Positions 54,089 through 64,000 of a DNA stretch of 64,000 nt are shown here, piece after piece. Source of the stretch: Corydoras sp. C115 (Eukaryota; Chordata; Actinopteri; Siluriformes; Callichthyidae); contig JAFMOC010000032.1 in the NCBI GenBank assembly GCA_019802505.1, positions 766,001-830,000 of the forward strand, read 5' to 3'. The position numbers were made by a program, and so were the translations under genes. Below the pieces are notes generated by a model that saw only the letters and a list, made by a program, of their open reading frames with translations, searched no databases and had not been told where the DNA came from. Position 1 is the first letter of the stretch, and every line of letters begins with the position of its first letter.

Positions 54089-57000
54089 TAGCCCTTTAGT
54101 CCTGGTCATGTATAAATGCAGGGGTGGAACAAGCATGAACATCAGGTGACTGGTAGGAGCAGTGTGAGTCAAGCAAACCATCATGACCATGGGCAAGGTA
54201 AAGAACATGATGCATACATTTATATATATATAAAAAACACTACATTATAATGAATGAAAATTAACATAAATTAAATTCCTTATTACCAGGTAATCTTCTA
54301 TGAGGACAGGAACTTTCAGGGGCGCTCGTATGAGTGTACCAGTGATTGTTCCGATATGTACTCATACATGAGCCGCTGTCACTCATGCCGGGTGGAGAGT
54401 GGCTGCTGGATGGTCTACGATCAGGCCAACTACATGGGAAATCAGTATTTCATGAGACGAGGCGAGTATGCTGACTACCACAGCATGTGGGGCTGGGGTA
54501 TGAACAACTACATCAGATCCTGCCGCATGATCCCTATGGTATGATATCATTATGTGTTTTAAGGATATATATTTATTTATATATTTTAGATTTAAAGTAG
54601 TTTTCACAACAAGTATCAATCTCTTTTTCAAACAGTGGAGAGGATCGTACAGAATGAGGATCTATGAGAGGGAGAACTTTATGGGTCAGATGAATGAGGT
54701 CATGGATGACTGTGAGTCCTTCATGGATCGCTACCACTGGTCCAACGGCTGCATGTCTTGCCACGTGATGGACGGTCACTGGCTTATGTATGAGCATCCT
54801 CACTACAGTGGCAAGATGTGGTACTTCGGCCCTGGGGAGTACAGGAACTTCAGGAACTATGGTGGAATGAGGTTCATGAGTATGAGGCGTATCATGGACT
54901 CTTGGTATTAAAAACCGGCAATAAGAGATGTATATCAATGATAATATTGCTATTTCAATTTTTTAATAAATACTTCAGGTATATCTGAGTTTCTTTTTTT
55001 AATCTTAAAAGTAAAATTTCCCTTCAGCTATATTTTTTTATAAAGCAATCTAATAATATGGCAAAAAAAAACATAAAACACTAACTGATTGGTTTTGAAT
55101 CAGGGTCATCATCATCGTTAAAGGAATGGTAGATTAGTGGTTATAGTAATGGACTTTCAACCAGAAGGTTTGGGGTTCAAAAATCCACCATCGTGTACCC
55201 TTAAGCTTAAGCAACTCTATTAACCCTCTTTGCTTCAAGAAGTTGTATCATGGTTGTACTCTGACCCAACCATACGGTCGTTACACTTGTAACAGCGTCT
55301 GCTAAATGACCTCATGTAATCATTACTACCCTCATTTAAAGGTGGTACATTTAAAAAAAAATACTTAACAAAAATTCATTCATTCATTCATTATCTCCCG
55401 CTTTATCCTCTATTAGGGTCGCGGTGGGGTTCCCCATGCCCATCCAGGGGAGAACGTCTCGGGCGCTGGGCAGATAGACCCAGGACAGGGCGCCAATCCA
55501 TCGCTGGGCACACACACACTCACACAGACACACTCTATATGGGGCAATTTTGAGACTTCAATTGACCTGATCCATGTTTTTGGACTGTGGGAGGAAACCG
55601 GAGAACCCGGAGGAAACCCACGCAGACACGGGGAGAACATGGAAACTCCACCCAGATGGGGATTCGAACCGGGAATCCCTAGCGCTGAGAGGCGAACGTG
55701 CTAACCACTAAGCCACCGTGCCGCCTCTTAACAAAAATATTGTAAAAAAAAAAAAAAAAAAAAAACATTACTTCCAACACTATGCCTAACACATTCTTAA
55801 AGACAAAGAAAACTTAATGTAGAACTTCAGGACAACATAGGTCTCTTTTGGCAGTATCACAAGCATGCAATTGATTGCATTATAGTTTGCAAAAGGCTTT
55901 ACGTTTTGTATTTTGCACACTACCTGCAAATTTTCAATAATACTTAAAAATCATTAGTCATCAGTAAAGACCTCGGCCATATTTTCAGTTTTACTTTGTG
56001 AGGTAGACCATTGTTTAAGTTGAGGTATGTTTACCTCCACAATTTTATGATATTGAACCAACTCTCCTTATTCTTTGCCAGTGAAATGTTCCCAGTGTTG
56101 CTATCTATAAATAGAATTCATGATCTTATTAGGCGGCACGGTGGCTTAGTGGTTAGCACGTTCTCCTCTCAGCACTAGGGATTCCCAGTTTGAATCCCCA
56201 TCTGGGTGGAGTTTCCATGTTCTCCCTGTGTCTGCGTAGGTTTCCTCCGGGTTCTCCGGTTTCCTCCCACAGTCCAAAAACATGGAACAAGTCAATTGAG
56301 TTCTCCAAATTGCCCCATATAGAGTGTGTATGCGTGCGTGTCTGTGTGAGTGTATGCCCACTGCGACCCTAATATAGGATAAAGCGGAAGATAATGAATG
56401 AATGAATGAATGAATGATCATATTAACCACCCAAACCCCCACTGCCCTTAAAGGCCAAAATACTGTCTATATATATATTTCTTCAGACCACATGGCTTGT
56501 TAAATGTTAAATGCAGGCAAGTAAAACAGAGCACCAAAATTTTTTTATTTGCCCTTCTAGAAATTCTACAACCAGTTCTGTCCAAATTGTTGGGCTTTTA
56601 CACCTCAAACTGACCATCAGTTCTGTTAACTGCCAATTCTAATTTCCTTTATTAACTCAGGAAACGGCTACATGAAACCATGTTGCTGTCATTTTATAGC
56701 GTTCTCCTGTTATGTGGGAATAAATTGTTTCCATTTACAGGGTAATAAGCAGCTGCTAAGAGGGGTAGTTGTCTGCTGATTGTACTGAAACAAGGTTTGA
56801 GGAGTTAATGCATCATGTGAACATAAGGTAGGTAAAAAAATACACCATAAAATTACAATGATTCCAAACTGATGATCTTAATGTGTTTGAATCGCAGAGT
56901 TGAATCACAGACATCACATGTTTATGTTAATGTACAGCATAACCTTCCAAAATAAAAGGAAATTCATAATGGCATGAAAGAAAATCACTTAAGGTTTAAC

Positions 57001-57628
57001 TCCACGGTACAAAAGTGGCAATAGCTAGTAAATGGATTCATCCAATACCTCACTATACTCTCATTACATTAAGCCTGGCTGTTCACTATGAAAATATCTG
57101 CAGCACTGTCATAGTCAAACAAGAGACCTTTACAAAAAACTTCGTCTTCGGGCTAATAAGGCAAAGTTTAAATATCCTAGAATAAACTTGCAGTCCCTAG
57201 AATGTAATTTCTGAAGCTACCAAGCCAAATTGCTTTTGCAAAAAGTATTTGGATACAAAGTCTGTGATGTGTTACTAAAATATGTTGCTGCTGAATTGCA
57301 GATGTGCTATAGTTTCTCATTATGAAAGTCACATCTAATCTGGACCAGAAACTGTTAAGCTCACACAAATGGCAACATAAGGGAATAAGTAAGTAACTAA
57401 ATAAAATAAAAAAGAAAAATGCATTGTGATGCCCACTTAATAATTAGTTCAAAATTGTACAAAGATACAGTATAAATGTACTTATTTTTTTTAGATTTGC
57501 AAACTAAAATTTTTAATAACAAAAAAACGTAATAATTACATATGTAATATCAAAAGACCATTAAATTCCCCCAAAATACCTGTATTTGTCAGAATCAGAG
57601 TACTTTATAAATCCCCAGGGGAAAATTA

Positions 57629-57695
<67 letters not shown>

Positions 57696-60600
57696 AATAT
57701 AAAAAAGGTATTAGTAACATTAAAAGTGAGAAATGTATTATTCTTTTTAGTTCAATAATAAGATTATTACAAATAATTGCTAAAATGTTATAGTTAGGTG
57801 AAATAATATTAGTAATATAATAATAACTTTAGAAAGAGCGGTTTATCTTTAAAATGCAGATATAATATAGTGATGTGTTAATGTACATATACAGTGGTGC
57901 ACAGCACAGTAAAATACTTATATATTGGTTATGAATCAAGATAAAGGACTTAAAATTTTATCTTTAACTCGTAAAGTATCGTAAAGTTGAACATATTTTA
58001 CAAAATCAAATATAAACATAAGTCAATGAAAATAACAATGTGTCTTAAAAAAATGGGTTTATTTGAGTTATTCGGACACAAAGAGAATACGGAACCCCAG
58101 GGCATGTGATTAAAGGAAAATAATCAATCAACTTCATACCAGCCTATTATTGATTATTCTGCTATGACGTTATGTGTTGCTGTGCAATATTAATTATATA
58201 TCGATTGGGTTAAAAAAAAAAAACAATAAAAGGTTTTCTGCAGTATTTTCAGAATACATATAAAAATCCTCTTCCGGCTAAAAGCTTGTTTAAGAGCAAT
58301 AACAAACACAATCCAATGAATAATTCCTAAAATGAGTGGGCACTAGCATTGCCAGCATCCTTTCAGCAAAGACACTGAGATATGGGACAAAGGAACCCAG
58401 TATTAATAAGTGCTGTGGCATTATAAACCCAAGAGACAGTTTGGGTTTGCCACCATTAATGATGTCACCTAACTATAAGCATATTCTGGTCATTTCTTAA
58501 ATACATTAAAAAAGGAAATATGAAGCAAAAAAAAAAATTGTTTGCTGTAATTCTAGAAATCCTAAAATGGTGTGTGAAGCCTAAAGGATTAAAAGAGGTG
58601 GGTGCATGCCTGATCTACATTCTATAATAATAATGTACACTACATGATCAGAAACCCTGCTTATTTAAATGTGTAATTGACCATTTTAAGCTTGTAAGTG
58701 GAACCAACAAGCCCTGTGTTTAACTGGGTGTTGCTTAAATCACAAAAACATCGGTATTTTTATCCAGGAATTTGCTAATTAGTGATTAATCAGTGCTTAA
58801 GTTTAAATACTGAGTCCAGACCCTGCTTAGTAATTACCAGACAGGTTGAAAATAATTTTGGTGCTATTGAAAGACAAGTTACGAAATGCGATACATCTAG
58901 AACAAGTAAAGTGCAGATTAACAAACCCTTATCTTGTCTCTTAAAGCTATTAGATGAAGTTTAATAGTAACATTTTTGCACTCACCCTTTTCTTTTAATG
59001 CGTTTTTTCTAGATCCTTCTACAGATGCAGAATGTAATTTAACTGTCATGAATTTTTACGTATCACTCCTCATGACCTGACAGGTCAACTTAATTATGGT
59101 TTGTAGTAGCAGCTTTACCCTTTTTTAAGTTCTGTTTTAACAGAAGATAGGGAAATTCGACATCTTTAAACCACACATTTACCAAATTTATACCAAATTT
59201 TCCTGTACCCAAGGTTTATAATCTAGCTATGTTTGCATGAGTTGAGAAATAAAGAATTGTCTGTGAACAGGCCATTTAGCAGAGTGAAAAAAAAACATGA
59301 CATGCAGAATTCAGAAAAACTTGTAAGCGATAAAAAAAATCGCATCACTGTCTTACTTATCTGTCAGAGTGCAGGACATCTCTAAATGAAGAGAGATAAT
59401 TTTTGCAGTTAAAGAAAAGATTCATTCTGGGAATATTTTTGGAGAAAACTCACCTAATTTTTAACTTCATTAAAATGATCAACATTCCACTCACAAACTA
59501 TGAACTGTATTACTAGTTAAATGAATATTGCATGTATGAATATATTGCAATGAAGTAATCAGGATATTGCCAACATCTTATAGTATTACATACTAGTTAA
59601 ATTCAGTAATAATAATTCTATAGAACGTTGTCCTATATGGATAATGTGGACAGATTTATTATATCTATTAATTGGACTGCTCAGCAGGTCAGACATCACA
59701 GGTTTATTGAAAATAAAAGGTTGTGATCAATGTGCTCATTTTCACTGTGTGTCACTGATTTCGACCGATATACATTCCAATTACATTGACCCATGGTTCA
59801 CCACATCATTTGTAGCAAACTGTGGATATTGCTTTTACATCTTTACACATCCTTAGCCAGAAATATATAATTTAAATGCTTACTTGAATGTCTTTCAACA
59901 GCATTGCTTGATGGTCTCTCTAAAGCAAGCCTGCCTCATAAATTGCAATAGTGTCATCTAATGTAATGAAAGCACAACCAGCACAATTTTAGCTGTAGTT
60001 ATCAGGGGAGCAATACAGATGAGCCTGGTTTATGAATCACCATCATAATGCAGAGGATAATAAAGAATAAGCTTTTTTGTGTTGCAGTTTATAGAAAAAA
60101 ATGCTGATGTGTATATGAGCATATGCTGCAAAATAAATAAATAAAATAATAATAATAAGAGCTATTTTTAATGTAGCCAAAGACAGGCCAAATATTAAGG
60201 AATTACCTATATCAGCAGTTTTAAGAGACTGAGAAAAAGTAGTCACATGGACTGAGCAAGAACTTGCAGTATATTACCTGTGGGTTTCCTCAACCAAACT
60301 TCAAAATACACCACAAAAGAGTTGCTACCCGCTGAAGAGATGGCACTGAGTTCTGTTACCACTTACTTATAAACACTGCATGTCTATAGCACTATGCAAT
60401 ACTTTTGATCCAAAGTGAAATCTGTTTTTTAGAGATATAGGGGTTGCTGCTAATTTTCTCAGCTCATCCGAACTGTTTAACTGTTTACTGTTAGATTCCA
60501 GCATTTACACAAGAACACTTAATTTTGGTATTTTAATATGGCTCAATTCTCATTTTCATCTGGGCCACTTGCCCCATGGCTTGATGGCACTTGGGTGGAC

Positions 60601-62647
60601 TGCTCCTGCATGCTATAATGCATTATGAATATTTTATAAAGCATTAGGAATGTTCTTATGATACAATATAAATACCAGGCGGCACGGTGGCTTCATAGCG
60701 CCCCTCAGCATTAGGGATTCCCGGTTCGAATCCCCATCTGGGTGGAGTTTCCATGTTCTCCCCGTGTCCGCGTGGGTTTCCTCTGGGTTCTCTGGTTTCC
60801 TCCCACAGTCCAAAAACATGGATCAAGTCAATTGAATTCTCCAAATTGCCCCATATAGAGTGTGTCTGTGTGAGTGAGTGTGTGCCCAGCGATAGATTGG
60901 TGCCCTGTCCTGGGTGTATCTGCCCAGCGCCCGAAACGTTCTCCCCTGGATGGGCATGGGGAACCCCACCGCGACCCTACTAGAGGATAAAGCGGGAGAT
61001 AATGAATGAATGAATGAATGAATATAAATAACAGATTCATGAAAAGTGTTCTGTGTTTATATAAGGGTCACATTTGGCTCACATTCAGTTTGTCGGTGCT
61101 GGTAGTGGGTCCAGCTGTGCCGGGTGTCACCCAGAGGTGGCCCACATCTGTATGCTGCTACAATGCTTCTTAATTTTCCATTTTAACTAAGAATCCACTA
61201 TATTAGACTATATTAGGTGCATTATTATTCTAACATAGTAGTACTAGTACAACTGTCAATTTAAAGAGTATGAATTGTATGACTATAAAATATAAAACTC
61301 TTATAAATTGGCATGTTATGAGCATTTATAACAATGTATCTTTCCAATCAGATATCAAAGTCGTCTTCATTTACCCACGTTTAATTGTTTTTTTTTCATT
61401 TAGTTTTGCAATGTTATCTCTTAGCAACAAAAGATCAGTTTACTATGGTGCTGATATTAAGATAAATGAGGGAATATAAAAGAGAGAATATAGAGAGTGT
61501 AGAGTTGAAGCACTTACTGAGAGGCTTGGTTTGTGGCTGTAAGGACCTCTGAAAATATCTCAAAACCATTGACCATTAATTTGTAAAGAGATTACTGAAA
61601 AGTACTACGAAATACAGAAAGCTATGGAACAAAATGTTACTTTTTTCTGTAATCAAATTCTATTGCAGCAAATGCCAGTTTTTTATTTCAATAAAATATG
61701 CACGTTTAACCTCTCAGTCAACATATTTTTTAGCCGCAGTCTTGAAATAATTCTGAGGTCATAATTCTGACCCAATCGATGTTTTACAGCCGCCAGTTTT
61801 CTTAACGCAGGAACTTTTTTCTTGCATAGCTTGAGGGCTGCAAAACACCCTGAGTGTTTATCATGAGCTCTGTGAAGTATTTCAAAAATCCCTATCTTTA
61901 ACAGGATTTCAAGAAGAAAATCTAACAATGTAGAAATCAAATCATTATCTTTATATTTATTTACATTTATTTAATAAATTAGAATTAATTATACAATCTT
62001 TGTAATTGCTCCAGAGTTACATCTAATATTTATCTAACATGTATTTATGAATTATAAGGGTGCATGGTTTTCCTTCACAGCAATGTTATTAGTAAGTGCT
62101 AAAGTGCTAATTAAATTGTTTTGATTTGATTTGAAAGTGCACCTGGCAAGACGGGATGAAATGAGAATTTATCATCATTAAATTTGGGTACAGATCCGGT
62201 TCTATAGTCTACTTTCTTATAAAATGTATTTTGTATAATGGCTTTGTCAATGCACATTAAAACACATGCACACATTTTATACTGCAAACTATTAACAATC
62301 ATCAGCTTTTGTGATATTATGAAACTTTTAATGACCAGAAAAAAACACAACAAATACATCCAGCAGTTTCAGCAAGAGCAAGTTTCACCTTGTGACCTGC
62401 TCAGCAGACAGTGTTTATACTCAAATGTTTAGTATTACTGATGAAATAATTTTGTCTTCTAGTAAAATCTCAAAACAAGGCACACTGTTTGTTCAACACT
62501 AAGGGCATCACTTCAGCCAGTGGCTATAAAAATTTTGGACTCTAGAATACAGCAGAATCACTAAATTCCCTCAAGTGCATCAAGTACAAATGATTTTGAT
62601 AAAATAAAAAAGTTGTAATTATATATATTAATTAAATTGTATATTTA

Positions 62648-62735
<88 letters not shown>

Positions 62736-64000
62736 CTCATCGTTTAGAATATTATAAACAGTATAAGTTGCCCCCACTGCAAATCGTTGGTACATCTTAT
62801 TCACATTTCTTTGTACAGAGTAGAAACTTATAGCCAATATTATAATTTACTCATAAAATCAAAATCAATTGATTAAGGAGGACAACTTGTTCCAGTTTAT
62901 AGTTTGAACTATAGCCATTACTTAATCTTGATTTTATTAAACATCAAATTTCTCCTGTTTGGTTTGCATCATAAATGAAAGCTTGACCTATGGGCCATAA
63001 GTCAAGCATCATTGTCATTCATAGTGTGAATGTATTTACTAAATGTGCACACAAAAACTGTGAAAGCAATCGAATTCAAAAATCGATAAAGCAATTTAAC
63101 TTGTATTTCATTAATATGCAGAGAACTCTCCCATTTGAGGCAGATTATTCACGGTCAGTTAGGCTGTATATAAATGAAGTTCAATTAACAAGAGGCTTAA
63201 ATTAGTTTATCTAAACTGAGACATCAGTTACTATTCTTATGTGATCCTATTAAATCTTAACACAACCTACACAATGGGTTTTCAGGTTTCAGAAGTGGTA
63301 CCAAACATATACAGGTAGATTAAAGAAAATAATAAATTTTCTTGGATTCTAAATTTGAATATGATGTAATGTAATAAAGTATAAAAGACACGGGGGTGCT
63401 CATTATTACGAATAAATCACCGGAAAGAGATGCACGATGTGAAGCAGAGTACAGTTACACCTCTTTCCCGGGATTTTTTCAAAATAATGCACAACCTTGA
63501 GAGGCTTATTGATTTTATAAATAGATTACAAAAATACAAGGTTTTGTCAAAAATGTTGTGGCTGGACAAACAACTCAGCCAATTAGATTAAAGGACCAGA
63601 TTTATTACATACAATTATGATATTGTTTCATTAAGACCATACCATTATTAAAATAAATGTTTGAATGAGCGTTACTAGATGAAACAATAAAATTATAATG
63701 ACTTTCCACACTATGCAACAATTAATGCTACTTAGTCAAGTTAGTTTTCTGAGCATCACAATCCTTGGTTAAATATAAGCAAAAATCAGCAAAATACCTA
63801 AATGTAGTGAGAAGTGGGTATATGTGGCATGGACTACAGTCTGTAACTTTAGAACAACAAACTTTTTCTTTATTTTTAATTTATTTGAGACAGTTGGACC
63901 TTCTTCAACCTTCAGAACAAGCAGTTCACTTTGGTTTAAATTCCACTAGATGTTAAATTCATTCTACAAAAATGTTGACCCATACAGAAAGCTTCATGCA

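Overview
This 64 kb window looks like a gene-poor, AT-rich stretch of a teleost fish genome. The evidence is one complete gamma-M-type (fish lens) crystallin gene with the usual three-exon layout, a dominant tRNA-derived SINE family of the DANA/Mermaid type known from fishes, Tc1/mariner transposase relics of fish type, and long (AT)n, (AC)n and (ATT)n microsatellites. An otophysan (catfish, characin or carp relative) would fit the repeats, but the sequence does not settle the order.

Layout. 1-18 kb: non-coding DNA with a few old repeats, one Tc1/mariner relic (11.18 kb) and one 5'-truncated SINE with a 14-bp target-site duplication (11.3 kb). 18-32 kb: nested old and young SINEs (18.3, 19.7-20.3, 27.0, 28.8-29.3 kb), a 220-bp inverted pair of unknown nature (23.9 and 26.5 kb), a compound (AT)61(GT)22 microsatellite and a Tc1/mariner relic (28.3 kb). 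32-44 kb: mostly unique DNA with SINE fragments, three young SINEs and an (AC)44 tract. 44-51 kb: the densest young-SINE zone, including three flanked by clear 12-14 bp duplications. 54.0-55.0 kb: the crystallin gene with its TATA box, two short introns and polyadenylation signal. 55-64 kb: SINEs and otherwise featureless AT-rich DNA.

The only gene I can support is the crystallin (54183-54911, plus strand, 179 residues). Most other open frames are chance frames, reads through (AT)n, or one recurring frame carried by the SINE. I found no second gene, CRISPR array, LTR element, rRNA or functional tRNA, and no undescribed system of genes. The observations most worth a second look are the 220-bp inverted pair with block-wise conservation, the crystallin's altered tryptophan pattern and T27 tract next to its TATA box, SINE-into-SINE-tail insertions, and (AC)n tracts that appear to have grown from the SINE's own GT-rich module. 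Candidate conserved elements are named only from local composition and motifs, so they are weak calls.
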